Notes: generated by a model from the sequence alone, not told the origin. 64,000 nucleotides of DNA from Orychophragmus violaceus (GCA_030180135.1 CM058236.1:11119357-11183356), one strand, 5' to 3'. Shown: positions 10,869 to 22,762, numbered from the stretch's first letter. Translations and numbers: made by a program.

Positions 10869-13800
10869 TTACATTTCAATGTTTCTAATGCCTACAGCTT
10901 CAGTCAGGAACTCGAGCTTAGGCCTTGGGAGTGGCTTTGTCAACGGATCAGCGACATTATCATCTGTCGGAACTCGGCTGATCTTGACTTCCTTTCTATT
11001 AATGATGTCACGTATCAAGTGATATCTTCTTTGAACATGCTTGGATTTCTGGTGTGATCTTGGTTCCTTTGCCTGAGCTATAGCACCATTGTTGTCACAA
11101 AATAGTGCCAGAGGCTCAGCCGCATCTGGTATCACACCTAGTTCCATAATGAACTTTCGAATCCAAACAGCTTCCTTCGCTGCTTCTGAGGCGGCGATAT
11201 ATTCAGCTTCTGTAGTGGAATCAGCAACGGTGTCCTGCTTGGAGCTTCTCCAACTTACTGCACCGCCATTCAGACAAAAGACATAACCGGACTGTGACCG
11301 GAAATCATCTGTGTCTGTCTGGAAACTTGCGTCCGTGAATCCACTGACTTTAAGCACATCACTTCCACCGTACACTAAGAACTTATCCTTAGTATGTCTT
11401 AGATACTTCAAGATGTTCTTTACGGCAATCCAATGGTTTTCACCTGGATTTGACTGGTATCTACTCGTCATGCTCAATGCGTAAGCAACATCAGGACGAG
11501 TACAGATCATGGCATACATGACAGATCCTATTGCAGATGCATAAGGAATATTCTTCATGCGCTCAAGCTCAGCAGCCGACGTAGGGCTCTGCTTCTTGCT
11601 TAGCGTCGTGCCATGTACCATTGGCGTGAAGCCCTTCTTGGAATCTTTCATGCTGAATCTTTGTAGGACTTTGTCAATGTATGAGTCTTGACACAAGCCT
11701 ATCAGCCTCTTAGGTCTATCCCGATAGATCCTAATTCCAAGAACGTATGCGGCTTCACCCATGTCTTTCATGGAAAAACAACTTCCAAGCCAGTCTTTTA
11801 CAGACTTCAGCATTGGAATGTCGTTTCCGAGAAGCAGTATGTCATCAACATACAGAATAAGAAAAACGATTTTGCTCCCACTAGTTTTCTTATACACGCA
11901 TTGTTCTTCTTCGTTTCTGATAAAGTCAAATTGCTTGATCGCTTCATCAAAACGAAGATTCCAGCTCCTCGATGCTTGCTTCAATCCATAAATGGATTTA
12001 TGAAGTTTGCATACTTTCCCAGCATTCTTTGGATCTATGTAACCGTCAGGTTGCGTCATATACACATCCTCTTCCAGAATACCATTCAGGAAGGCGGTTT
12101 TCACGTCCATCTGCCAAATTTCATAATCATGAAAAGCTGCAGTTGCTAGTAGAATCCGAATAGATTTCATCATAGCCACCGGTGAATAGGTTTCATCGTA
12201 GTCCACACCGTGAACTTGTCTGAAACCTTTTGCCACCAACCTGGCTTTATAAATCTGGACATTTCCATCCACGTCAATCTTCTTCTTGAAGATCCATTTG
12301 CACTCGATGGCTTTTACACCAACGGGTAAGTCAACCAACGAAAATACTTGGTTGACCGACATGGAGTCCATTTCGGAATCAGTGGCCTTGCGCCACTTAG
12401 AGGAATCTGGGCCCATCATGGCTTGATTGAAGTTCGATGGTTCATCACCATCAATGATCAAAAGATCATGACAGTCAGTCACGAGGAATCCCTGATATCT
12501 CTCGGGTTCGTGACGGATCCTCCCGGATCTTCGAACTTCAGGTACTACAGGTTCAGGCTCTACAATTTCTTGTAGATCCTCCTGCTGCTCTTCCTCATTA
12601 GGTTGAGCAGTATCATGTTCATCTTGAATTTCTTCAAGCAGTACCTTACTCCCACTGTCTTTCTTAGAGAGAAACTCTCTCTCAAGAAAGTTACAATCCC
12701 GGGCAACAAAGATCTTGTTCTCGGAACGTAGATGGAAGTAATAAGCCTTGGTTTCCCGTGGATAACCAATGAAGTAACATTTGTCAGATTTTGGTGTAAG
12801 CTTGTCTGAGATTAATCTCTTGACATAGGCTTCACAACCCCAAATTCTGAGATAAGACAGCACTGGAGCTTCTCCAGTCCATAATTCATATGGTGTCTTT
12901 GCTACTGCCTTTGATGGCGCTCTGTTTAGTGTGAACACTGCTGTTAGCAGAGCATATCCCCAAAGGGATATTGGAAGGTCTGTGTGACTCATCATAGATC
13001 GAACCATATCCAATAAGGTCCGATTTCTCCTCTCAGACACACCATTCCATTGAGGTGTTCCAGGAGGAGTGAGTTGGGATACAATCCCACACTCTCTCAG
13101 ATGATCACTGAATTCTTGGCTTAAGTATTCTCCTCCTCGGTCGGACCGAAGAGCCTTAATGCTTTTGCCAAGTTGGTTCTGTACTTCATTTTGGAATTCT
13201 CTGAACTTCTCAAAAGATTCAGACTTATGTTTCATCAAGTAAACATATCCATACCTACTGAAATCATCAGTGAAGGTAATGAAGTACTGATAGTTTCCTC
13301 TTGCATTAGTGGACATTGGGCCACACACATCAGTGTGTATCAGGCCCAATAAGTCACTGGCCCTCTCGTTAGGTTTATTAAAGGGGGCCCGTGTCATTTT
13401 GCCCATCATGCAGGATTCGCATTTCTCACATGACTCAAAGTCAAATGAGCCAAGAAGTCCATTCGAATGGAGCCTCTTGATGCGTTTCTCGCTGATGTGC
13501 CCTAAACGACAATGCCATAGAAACGTTCGGTTTTCCTCATTAGGTTTAAACCGTTTTGTATTGATGTTATAAATTGGCGCGGATTGATCGAGTATGTAAA
13601 GCCCATTCGTAAGAGGGGCCGAACCATAGAACAAATTGTTGCGATTGAAGGAACATAATTTATTCTTAACTGAAAAATCATAACCTTCCAAATCCAACAA
13701 AGAAATTGAAATAATATTTCTGCTTATAGCAGGTACAAAATAACAATTATTAAGTTCTAAAATCAATCCCGAAGGTAAAGACAACAAGTAAGTTCCTACA

Positions 13801-14846
13801 GCTAGTGCTGAAACTTTCGCTCCATTCCCAACTCGTAGTTCCACTTGTCCTTGCTTCAGCCTTCTACTGTTGCTGAGTGCCTGCATATTAGTACAAATAT
13901 GAGCCCCACAACCAGTATCCATGACCCATGAGGTATTATCAGAAGTAGTTGTATTAACTTCTATAACAAAAATACCTGATGAAGAAGTCTCGAAAGTCTT
14001 CTTCTTTAATTCCTTTAGACCTTCCTGGAATTTCTTGCAATCTCTTCTCCAATGCCCCAGTTCTTTGCAGAACCTGCACATGTCAGTAGGCCCAGCCTTG
14101 GACTTGGGCTTGGGCTTTGGCGTGTCTGAGTCCACGACTTGGACACCCTTGGCCTTTCCCTTATCCTTAGCAGAAGACTTCTTAAACCCCTTGCCCTTTT
14201 GTACCATAAGTACATTGGGGTCCTTGGCGGTTTTCTTCAAGTTGGGCTCTGCAGTCTTGAGCATTCCGTGAAGCTCAGGTAGTGTCTTACTCAAGCCATG
14301 CATGTTAAAGTTCAGAATGAACTGATCATAGCTTGCAGGTAAAGACTGCAGAATGATGTCGCAGGCAAGTTCCTGGCTGATTGGGCAGTCGAGTTTGTGA
14401 AGATGATCGAGATAACCCATCATCTTCAACACATGAGGACTCACTGCCGCATTCGCAGCCAACTTACAGTCCAAGAGGTTCTTAACTGTCTGGAACCTCT
14501 CGGTCCTAGCCTGCTCCTGAAAAAGCGATTTCAGGCTTGCCATGATCTCGATTGGAGACAATACACTTTCGAACTGCTTTTGCAGCTCTGGAGTCATTGT
14601 CACCAACATCAGGCAATAAACATCATTTTCATCTGACGAATGCTTTTCCCAAGCATTGTGCAGAGTCCTGGCAGCATTGGCAAGAGGCCTCTCGGGGAGG
14701 GGATCTCGAAGGACATAATCCTTCTTCTCCTGCTTGAGGACCAGCCTCAAGTTCCTTGACCATGTCAGGAAGTTCGTTCCAGTCAGCTTCTCCTTCTCGA
14801 GAACAGACCGGATCGAGAATGTGTTTTGAGTGCTTGTAGTAGTCAT
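10869..14846 (-). CDS. Copia gag-pol polyprotein, intact (1325 aa)
   Basis: This is one uninterrupted frame. Residues 1-250 are the Copia gag region. A CCHC knuckle (CRFCKELGHWRRDC) lies at about 257-270. The aspartic protease motif DTG is at about 310-312. The integrase zinc-binding H/C set is at 445-480 and its catalytic D, D, E are near 506, 569 and 605, followed by the GKGY-free Copia hinge. RT carries YVDD near residue 1000. RNase H at the C-terminus shows TDASF, EAEY and DNNGA blocks. Length and order match autonomous plant Copia polyproteins. No frameshift, stop or missing catalytic residue was seen, which together with near-identical LTRs argues for recent competence. Close relatives here are C1 (partial) and C4 (broken). 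Confidence 0.97.
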   Translation of the reverse strand: MTTTSTQNTFSIRSVLEKEKLTGTNFLTWSRNLRLVLKQEKKDYVLRDPLPERPLANAARTLHNAWEKHSSDENDVYCLMLVTMTPELQKQFESVLSPIEIMASLKSLFQEQARTERFQTVKNLLDCKLAANAAVSPHVLKMMGYLDHLHKLDCPISQELACDIILQSLPASYDQFILNFNMHGLSKTLPELHGMLKTAEPNLKKTAKDPNVLMVQKGKGFKKSSAKDKGKAKGVQVVDSDTPKPKPKSKAGPTDMCRFCKELGHWRRDCKKFQEGLKELKKKTFETSSSGIFVIEVNTTTSDNTSWVMDTGCGAHICTNMQALSNSRRLKQGQVELRVGNGAKVSALAVGTYLLSLPSGLILELNNCYFVPAISRNIISISLLDLEGYDFSVKNKLCSFNRNNLFYGSAPLTNGLYILDQSAPIYNINTKRFKPNEENRTFLWHCRLGHISEKRIKRLHSNGLLGSFDFESCEKCESCMMGKMTRAPFNKPNERASDLLGLIHTDVCGPMSTNARGNYQYFITFTDDFSRYGYVYLMKHKSESFEKFREFQNEVQNQLGKSIKALRSDRGGEYLSQEFSDHLRECGIVSQLTPPGTPQWNGVSERRNRTLLDMVRSMMSHTDLPISLWGYALLTAVFTLNRAPSKAVAKTPYELWTGEAPVLSYLRIWGCEAYVKRLISDKLTPKSDKCYFIGYPRETKAYYFHLRSENKIFVARDCNFLEREFLSKKDSGSKVLLEEIQDEHDTAQPNEEEQQEDLQEIVEPEPVVPEVRRSGRIRHEPERYQGFLVTDCHDLLIIDGDEPSNFNQAMMGPDSSKWRKATDSEMDSMSVNQVFSLVDLPVGVKAIECKWIFKKKIDVDGNVQIYKARLVAKGFRQVHGVDYDETYSPVAMMKSIRILLATAAFHDYEIWQMDVKTAFLNGILEEDVYMTQPDGYIDPKNAGKVCKLHKSIYGLKQASRSWNLRFDEAIKQFDFIRNEEEQCVYKKTSGSKIVFLILYVDDILLLGNDIPMLKSVKDWLGSCFSMKDMGEAAYVLGIRIYRDRPKRLIGLCQDSYIDKVLQRFSMKDSKKGFTPMVHGTTLSKKQSPTSAAELERMKNIPYASAIGSVMYAMICTRPDVAYALSMTSRYQSNPGENHWIAVKNILKYLRHTKDKFLVYGGSDVLKVSGFTDASFQTDTDDFRSQSGYVFCLNGGAVSWRSSKQDTVADSTTEAEYIAASEAAKEAVWIRKFIMELGVIPDAAEPLALFCDNNGAIAQAKEPRSHQKSKHVQRRYHLIRDIINRKEVKISRVPTDDNVADPLTKPLPRPKLEFLTEAVGIRNIEM

Positions 14847-16497
14847 ATCTGAAATATATAAATAAAAAGGTTATTAGTTATATGTTCAAAATGATTAATC
14901 TCGTATTAAAGTATAATATGATTAATCATGCATTATATTGAATAACCTAAGTTACCCTCAATAGAATATAATGATTCCAAGATCCACATATAACTAAGAT
15001 CAAAGTGGGCCACTGGCCGTCACCCAACCTTAGCTTATATCGGTAAGCCCTATTTCGGCTAATTATATCCGTGATATAACTCTTGGTTGTGAATCTGGGC
15101 CCGAGGCCCAATCCACCCTGATGTCTCAAGGCCCGGGACTCCCGATGGCCTAGTCAAGAAAACCGGACTATACAGTCATGTAATCATTAATGTCTGGGAC
15201 TCCCAATGACATTTATGAATCACAAACCGTCTTACCCACGCAAAAGCAGACATCCTCACACTGTAAGGCCATGAATGCAATTGAATGGGCTTTGACAGCT
15301 GACATAGCCTGGACAAGACATCCAACGCTTGATATTGTTTGAGGTCCGTAGGTTTATTAAAATCATTCCCAAAATAGAAGATTACTATTTCGGGAAACTT
15401 TCTATTTATGGAAACCTACTATTTTAGAAACTTTCTAAAATTGGAAACTTTCTAAAACCGGAAACTTTCTAACTTTAGAAACTTCTTTAAAATCCAAAAC
15501 CCGCAAATTCAGAAAATTCTATTTTAAGAAACTTTCTAATTTCAAAATTTCGGAACTTTATAAAATTTAAAATCGAATTTCATAATTTTATTTTATAAAA
15601 TAAGTTTTAAATTTAAATCTGAAGAATGACTCAATTAATGGCCCAATTGTTTTAACTTCTTGGCCCGAGGCCCAAGAATTGGTCCATGTCCAAGACATGA
15701 CCCAATTGTCCAATTAATTGACATAACCGGTCTGGTTCATTAAAACTGGTCTAACCAAGTTTCAATTACTACGATGACCACAATTGTCAACCGGTTATTT
15801 ACTAAACCGGAATCTCTCAATTTATTTGGTCCAACCAAATCAAATTAGAAATTCCCGGTTTAGGCACTAAATCCAATATTTCTTTCGACATTAGATTTCT
15901 TATTCCGGTTTAACCAGATTTAATAAAATTATTAAATCTGTTTATTAAACCGAAACGATGATTTTAATCAAGTTTTAAACCGAACCATTAACCGAACCGA
16001 ACCGATTGAACCGTGAAACCCTAGCTTTCGGATCAAGCAATGATCGTCCAGCCGCAAGCCGTCAACGATCCGAGATCGAGACGATGCGCAGGACAGCCGG
16101 GACGGTTCACCGGGACGTTCGGGTGGGACGGTCGGGAAGGCACTCGGCCTCGATCACGCGGGACAGCCGGGACGAGCAAACCGCGATCGTCCAAGCCAAG
16201 CTTCACGATCGGGATGCTCGGGTCGATCACTTCCAACGATCGCCAAGCGATCGGGATCGATCCATCCGGCCGGCCAACATCTCGGCCATTCGATCCAACC
16301 GGCCAAGCCGATCGGATTTCACTCGGCCGATCACAAAACTGAGTCATATAGCTCAGTTTGCGATCTGTTCTTGTGTGTTTAGAGTTCAATTCTGATTCTT
16401 AACTGTTTTATCTTATCAGTAATTGATTCAAAAACAATTCTAAGCAGATTAAACAACCTAAACAATGAATCTAAAACAAGAAACCTAAGAACCAATG
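14847..16497 (-). other. Leader of C3, with a GC-rich block
   Basis: This is about 1.65 kb of non-coding sequence between the primer site and gag. Most of it is A/T-rich and related to the C1 and C2 leaders. Positions about 16010-16330 are strikingly GC- and CpG-rich with many CGATC/GATCG words. They leave open frames on both strands by composition alone. I found no recognisable product. Confidence 0.75.
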
Positions 16498-16509
16498 GCT
16501 CTGATACCA
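16498..16509 (-). other. Primer binding site of C3 (initiator tRNA-Met)
   Basis: The minus strand reads TGGTATCAGAGC, one base from the 5' LTR end. Confidence 0.93.
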
Positions 16510-16510
16510 C

Positions 16511-17138
16511 TGTTGGAAGTTTCGGTTGATCCTGATTCAATTCTCATATTGACATCAACCTAAACATGCATTAGATCTAGGTGTTCTTATTTAGAAACAT
16601 ATGATCTCACCTTTTTACCTGTTTGTTTGCAGCGGAATTGATGAACAGGTCAATGATCAGGGAGATACACCGAGAGATGGATCCTCCAAAGGCTCACACA
16701 CGCAATCACCGGAAACTGGCTGCTAGACCACAAGGAGACTGGCGCAGAGAGAGGAGAGAGGCGCGGCTAGGGTTGGGTTAAGGGAGAAGAGAATTGGCTT
16801 TTAGTCATTTAAAAGCCTTCTCTTTCCCTTTTGGGCTTTTGGGCCCAATCTGATTAAATTCCATTTAATCAGACCCATTAGTCTTTCTCTCTTAGTACGA
16901 CAAATGCCTAGCACTTTTGTCGTACTTCTGCTAAGCCGTTCCAACATTATTTCCTGCTAGCTTAAGCGTGTGACCCATATGGGATCATACAATAAAGGCA
17001 ATAAGTCCAAGACTTATAGATCATGAGCGGACTCTAGCAAGCCATCATGACCCCCAGCATTGTATGACTTATGTCTGATCACTGACATACTCTTACGTTA
17101 TAGAGACAGTACAGAGATTGCTGGACACAATTCCAACA
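16511..17138 (-). repeat. 5' LTR of C3
   Basis: 628 bp with the same ends as the copy at 9384-10011, followed by the CTCAG target duplication at 17139-17143. Confidence 0.95.
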
Positions 17139-17280
17139 CTCAGCTCAAGTTATGTGGTCCTATCACGGATGCCTCTCATGGCCTCAAGTAGATGAGCCAT
17201 GGTAATTTGAGCATTAGTTGCTTCCTCTCCTTTGTCTTCTTAGTTCAATAGTTGTGACAATAACGATTGGAGTGTATTAA
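17139..17280 (-). pseudogene. Retrotransposon gag-like remnant, right half
   Basis: This is the continuation of 9157-9383 across C3. The minus strand encodes the 'TMAHLLEAMRGIRDRTT' stretch before a stop at the insertion site. It is too short and broken to classify. Confidence 0.4.
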
Positions 17281-18300
17281 TATGACCTGATAATCCTTTG
17301 CTTAAGTATAAACCCAATACCCTTATGTTTATGCACATTCCAAATGAATATACTAATACACACAAGTTTTAATCAATCAGAAAAGCTCTTTCCTAGTTTG
17401 GTTAGAATAGTCACACGATTAAGAAATTGATTGGGAACCTTAACAAATCAATTTAGGAAAGTTGGTTCAATCTTTTCGACAACAAAACAGAGGTTGGTTT
17501 AAATTAGTGCACGGTATCAAGAAAAAGGAAAACTCTCCTTTATTTGGTTTAAATCAAGTTGGATCTCTGTTTAAATTGGTTTTGGGAGTTTATGAAACAA
17601 TTTTGGGAAAGTCGGTTAAGAGCCTTTTTCGAAAATTAAAAAAAATTGGTTTGAAAACCATATATTGATCTTTCCTTTTCTTTGTAACTTTGTTGGCGGT
17701 TTTGGTTGAAAGAAGGGAAACAAGAGTTTAAGAGGAGCCTTGGTAAAAAAAATCGAAAACTAAAGGGGAAAACAAAAGGACTTTATTAAATATTCATTTA
17801 TTAAATAGTCCATCAGCTATGCCTTTCTAGGGGACTTGAAGCAAAAGACACAAATAAGAAAATACATACTCGAATTGGGACCTAAATAATCAAAACTACA
17901 ACGGCTAGTTTTTATTGAAACGACCAAGAAAACAAAAGAAACAATCATGCAAGCAAAGAGCAAACATTCATATAATATGAATGATATATGTTTAGATCAT
18001 ACCTTATGCTTTTGTGCGACGGTCCATCTTGATATGCTAAAGTGCACCGTTTCATTTAGCTTCTTGGATTGGTGATGCTACAAATAAGGAAACCTCTGAT
18101 AAGTTTGATAAGTGGCAATTTTGAGCTTGGACCGCTTGATATAATATAAGGTTTTATTCCTCGTTTGTTAATTGATTCTTCCTGGTATGTGACTTGTGAT
18201 GAGGTGATGTGAGCTTGGTTCAGCGCTTTGAGCAGAATAACATCCTCTTGAGTGTTGAGAAGATAGTTAACAACTTGGTTGAATTGTTCTCTTAACACTC
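17281..18300. other. Unassigned A/T-rich sequence
   Basis: There are short open frames on both strands (for example minus 18298-18056 and plus 17462-17668) but no motif I recognise. It could be the far 5' part of the gag-like element or unrelated old repeat. The gag-like remnant lies on one side and LINE-A on the other. Confidence 0.4.
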
Positions 18301-20460
18301 TTGCTCTTGATCATGTCAGTGGTCTTTGCTTCATAATAGGGATAAAAACTTCTTGATCTTGTTTAAAGTATTGAATTTTCCTTTCTATCGCAGCCTTGTC
18401 AATGATTCTTGACAACACATTCATACTGCTAACAAATAGAAGGGTTATAGAGAACATCCTTGTCTCAGTCCCCTTCTACTATTGAAGTAACCAGCTAGAT
18501 CGCCATTGATTTGCATTGAGAAAGAAGCAATGTAGATGCACAATTTTATCCAATGAATAAACTCCGGTGGATGATTTGGTGCTTCTATTGTGTTTATCAC
18601 AAACTCTCACTGTACAAAATCAAACACTTTTGATATATCAGTCTTCATTGCACACCGGACGAGACTGAATTCTTATGGTAGTCTTTCACAATTTTTGATG
18701 CTAAGAGAACATTTTCCATCAAAAGTCTGTCCTTGACAAAAGTCGACTGACTTTGAGCTTATGAGCCTTTGCAGCAGCGATTTTAAACAATTCTCCATCA
18801 TTTTTCATATCACCTTATACATGACATTGCAACATAAGATCGTTCCGTAGTCTTTAAATTCCCTGGCATCTTCTTTTTTGGCATTAGAGATATATAAAAT
18901 CGTTTAGTTAACACCCTTTGGAAGGAATCCTTTGAGAAAGAAGGAATGTATGGAGAGTGTAAATCCTTTACCTAATGTCTGCCAAGCCGCATTAAAAACT
19001 TCAGATCTAAAACCATCAGGTCCCGAAGATTTTTCGTTGATATTTAGAACATAACCTTCCTAATTTCTTCCTATGATACATCTTTGATCAAAGTTTGTTG
19101 GTATGTTTCTGAACATCTGAAACTGAGTAATTATTTGAGATATTCAACGCTTATCCTTTTGTAATCAGAAGGGACATAGTGGAGAAAGTGTTGAAAATGT
19201 CTTATTATTTTGAATTCATGTCGACTATTTCTCGAACTTACGTATGTTCCGAAGTTGGGCGTCTCTGTGGAAAGAGACACTATTCTGGTCTTCCATTGCC
19301 AACCAATGCAAATTAGATTTACGCTTTAAGAATCCCTCATCTAATTGCGCAAGAAACTCCCATTTCTTGTATGCTCTGCATATTCTTTCATTTTTAGTTC
19401 TGATAGATTATACAAATTGTCTAATCGTATTGAACATAATGTCTCGTATGCGGCTTCAGTTTGCTTTGGCAGGTTTCCAAATCTTTTCTAACCCAAAGAT
19501 CAATTTAGTGTTTTGATTCCCTTGAGCTTCTTTTGAATCGAAACATCGTATATGTAGATAAGAATAGTTCATATGTTTCACTCTAGTAATTTTCCACTTC
19601 ATAGGCGAATGTAGGAAACCTTGCAATCATATTGATGAATTTGAAATACTTTCTCTTGATAGCAACCTCATTATCCAAATAAAATTGACATCTTAGGTTA
19701 TCCGAGCAACCTCGTGACTCATAAACGCAATAAGAACTCGAAAACATATCCAGCCAGCTTTCATTCATCAGAGATCTATCCAACTTGCAAATCAATCCAT
19801 TTTCCCATTAATTAAAGCAAGTGTATTTCAGACCATGCCACCCCATATAAATTAGCGCACAATAGCTTACTAAGTTTTGGAATTCTTTCATACCCGGTGG
19901 AACTGACTGCGAAATCTCATGGTTTGATGTTCATCCAGCTGCAAAATCTCATTAAAATACCCATATATAACCCATGGTTTATCTCTGAATAGTGGTGATT
20001 CTTGATGACACCTTATGTATCTCCACAAATGTTTTCTTTCCTCCTTTGAGTTTGAGGCATAAACAAAGGAGCAAAAGAACTATTCATCCTTCCCCTCCAC
20101 TAATATCAAACAACTGATGATTTGATCTGATTTGAATACCGATGTTAATCTTACTTGATCATTCCACAAAATCCATATGCGCCCTGGCCGATTGTGCACA
20201 TAGTTTGAAATGTATGACCAATTCGGAAACAATTTTCAAAACATTTACTGCGATTTTCTCTCCTTGACCCTCGTCTCCAGCAAACACCTGAATTGTGGTT
20301 AACCCACTTTTGTATAATGGAATTCTTAGATGATTTATTGAGTCCGAGAACATTCTAGTAGAATCCCTACATTTATGTTCGTTTACGTCCTCTTATTCAG
20401 AGCACTAAGAGAGTTATTTTTAGCATTCTGAGTCTTTGTGCGTCTAACCTTATTTTAATT
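18300..20460 (-). pseudogene. LINE-A ORF2 (endonuclease-reverse transcriptase), broken
   Basis: Endonuclease-like peptides are visible around 20150-19560: FFCSFVYAS, a degraded KPWVIYGYFNE where intact copies have GDFNE, and KLDRSLMNESW with GCSDNLRC. The RT part is visible around 18850-18360: FRDYGTILCCNVMYKVIS, MKTDISKVFDFVQ, and SMQINGDLAGYFNSRRGLRQG. The two parts are in different frames with intervening stops. The catalytic FADD block expected downstream was not found, so RT is truncated near 18300. Confidence 0.75.
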
Positions 20461-20469
20461 TTGCTTTGA

Positions 20470-22012
20470 AACACAAGTTAAAAATGAGCGCATATCTTGC
20501 TTCTCATGATTCTGATGTTTCTAATTTCTCCAGTGCCGAGTCATAGATTTCTCCCTCCTCTAGTATGCTTAACTATGTCGTCTCTTTCTCAGTATCATTT
20601 AGCTCATTGTCTTCTTGTAAACTGTGAATCGTGATGGGGAGATGATTGGTGCATCCACCCTATCAACATTTTTTTTTTTTTCTTTTGCCCGATGAAACCA
20701 AACTCCACTTCTCCTCCTCATCCCCTACTTTATTCTCAATCGTACACACCATACTTCCCTTTTTGGTGTTTCTTCAACAACATGTTCAACTTCATAGAAT
20801 TTTTCTTCATTGTTGTTTACTACATTATCAATCACTTCCTCCATCATCGTCTCCTCTGTTTTTGATTTTAGATTATCACCCCACTTCAGTATCCTGATTG
20901 GAGACTCCATTTTGTTTAAATCATTATTATTATCTTCTCTATAGCCAAACATACCTTGGAAAGATGCCCCTATTTCAAATAAGTATAGCAACGAGGTGGA
21001 AGCCACATGTGCTTGAACTCAACCAAAGAGTTCACTCCTTTATACGATCGGAATTGAAACGATTTGGGTAGGTCCTTTTTCAAGTCCGCTTCTTCAAATA
21101 TCTTAGCCTTATCAAAACTCTTGCACATTTCAGTATCCGGATGAAGTCTTTTGGGGACTCCTACTGTGTTTGCCAAAACCCCCCCAAACCTTTCCGATGA
21201 AACAACTTATGTGTAATGTTTTTAAGTACAATCAACATCGGGATAGACTACATCTCGGGTTTTTATCTTTTGTGATAGGTGACTACTGACTAACAATCAT
21301 TGGGACGTCAGCAATATTCCACATCCCACATCTCAACACATGCGACCTTATTGTTGCATCTTTGATCCTGAATTTTATTGCCAGCTCATCCACCACAAAC
21401 ACATCAATTTTTACCGATTTGTTACCCATTGACCAAATATTGTTCACTATAACATGAATCTTAGTTATGTGTGGTGATGCTAATAGGAACTTACCAATCA
21501 TAAAGCCCTCCCAAAAGGAGTTACATCTTCAAAAGTCTCATCACGGATGCCCATCATTAGAGATCCGTCCACCATTTCAATATGGAGATCGTGTTTCAAA
21601 AAAAACCACTTTTAACCATTAATGACCATGTCTTCTTCTTCGTATCTCCTCCCCTCGATTTTGTTTACACTATCTTTTTCGAAACCTTCATCATATTCTC
21701 CATTCATGGTAGCTTTGGAGCAACGTCGAAACACTGGTCCATAGTCTTCAAGACTGATGTTGAACAAGCTGCAGGTGTTGTTACCAGCGACGGTAGCGCA
21801 GGGCTGGCAAAGCTGGTAAGTGAACCAGTTTTTCCTCCCTCCTCACCATCTTTTACGGACTTTCTTTGACCAGTTTCATGCGTTTTAACATTGTTTATGT
21901 CAGCACCATATCTTCCTTTGAGCATGGAGTTGATTCCCGATGTTTAGTTTTCATGGGAAGGAGATGAAAGTGGTTTGGGATGGGAAATCTCCGGCGGAGG
22001 AAGAGCTTTCAT
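20470..22012 (-). pseudogene. LINE-A ORF1 (DUF4283-type nucleic-acid binding protein), broken
   Basis: The start is taken at 22012-22010 (MKALPPPEISHP...). The N-terminal serine/proline-rich part continues at 21925-21704. The conserved core is at 21501-21283 (WSMGNKSVKIDVFVVDE... and the block ending VLRCGMWNIADVPMIVS). A second block at 21176-20970 has GVPKRLHPDTEMC and ends near the usual cysteine motif (WLPPRCYTYLK), where the next Cys is replaced by Tyr. These are signature blocks of crucifer LINE ORF1 proteins (DUF4283 family). At least two frame breaks separate the pieces. Confidence 0.75.
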
Positions 22013-22429
22013 GACCATTGAGGCCTGTGAAAATATGTGGAAAATATGAAGAGAACTCAAAATAAAAATAGAAAAGAAATTTGAATATTTAAGTAGAAAA
22101 TTGTAAATGATAGCGAAAATAAAGTAGATATGATGATTGGAACTTCTACGATGGTGATGTTATACAGTTTGTATCAAACATTTAAAGAGAAAAAACTTGT
22201 AAAGTAATGTTTTCTTTGTTATGTTGTCTTACATACTGCTTTTTTCAACTATATGATGTTTGCTTACATGACTAGTGTTACAATTCGTACCATTATTTTT
22301 TGAAAAATTGTTAAATTAATTAAAAAAACTTTGGTTTTACAACGAAGGAAGTTTGTGTATGAAAGCTAATCTAACTTATTAAACTATTATTTATCTTGAA
22401 GCAAACTGTAACTCCATTTCCCTTTCAAA
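22013..22429. other. A/T-rich spacer between LINE-A and LINE-B
   Basis: No gene or recognisable repeat. It probably holds the LINE-A 5' untranslated region and the LINE-B 3' tail, since both elements run on the minus strand. Confidence 0.4.
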
Positions 22430-22762
22430 CCTAGTGTCTCCAGGTGATCATATGGAAGTGATTTTGTTTCTGATCAATTTGTCAATGTTTTGACTGAAGA
22501 TAGAAGCTTGAAGAGGAGTTTCCCCATGTCGCCTCGCATTTCTTTTTCTCCAGATTTCATACATTGTCACTTGGAACAGGTATCTCCATAGAAAATGTTT
22601 TGTTGTCTCTTTTTTTCATCACCAAGGCTGCTATGATTTCAACCCAAATTGCAGAGTACTTGTCCATGAACATATTTGTTGCCAAATTTATTCATATCTC
22701 CTCTGTATAGCTACATTGGAAGTACAAATGATCTCGAATTTCCATATGAGAGTTGCAGAGAA
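22430..22762 (-). pseudogene. LINE-B 3' end (C-terminus of ORF2), separated by C4
   Basis: The minus strand reads LCNSHMEIRDHLYFQCSYTEEI followed, across frameshifts, by MFMDKYSAIWVEIIAALV and a final KLLFKLLSSVKTLTN-like block. This is the typical C-terminal zinc-binding (zf-RVT) and tail of plant LINE RT proteins. It continues directly from 41874-42490 once C4 and one copy of GAGAA are removed. Confidence 0.8.

Larger units (their letters stand above)
9384..17138 (-). mobile_element. Complete, young Ty1/Copia retrotransposon C3 (7755 bp)
   Basis: It is bounded by two LTRs of 628 bp each and flanked by the 5-bp duplication CTCAG (9379-9383 and 17139-17143). By eye the LTRs differ at one position (G at 9611, A at 16738). 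It has a tRNA-Met primer site, a purine tract at the 3' LTR and an open 1325-codon gag-pol. All parts of an autonomous Copia element are present. One mismatch in 628 bp implies a very recent insertion. C3 interrupts the gag-like remnant at 9157-9383/17139-17280. Confidence 0.96.
18300..22012 (-). mobile_element. LINE-A: decayed L1-type non-LTR retrotransposon
   Basis: The minus-strand order is ORF1 (22012 to about 20470), then an endonuclease (about 20400-19560), then reverse transcriptase (about 19100-18300), the layout of plant L1 elements. Both reading frames contain many stops and frameshifts. The 3' end of RT, the zinc-binding C-terminus and a poly-A tail were not found next to it, so the element is truncated as well as decayed. 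Confidence 0.8.

Noticed and set aside
11089..14737. Plus-strand frames up to 153 codons
   Set aside because: Antisense shadows of the intact C3 polyprotein.
16006..16395. Overlapping open frames of 100-129 codons on both strands
   Set aside because: They lie in the GC-rich part of the C3 leader. High GC lowers stop frequency and no motif is present in any frame.
20646..20897. 83-codon plus-strand frame
   Set aside because: It lies opposite the decayed LINE-A ORF1 and is T/C-rich low complexity.
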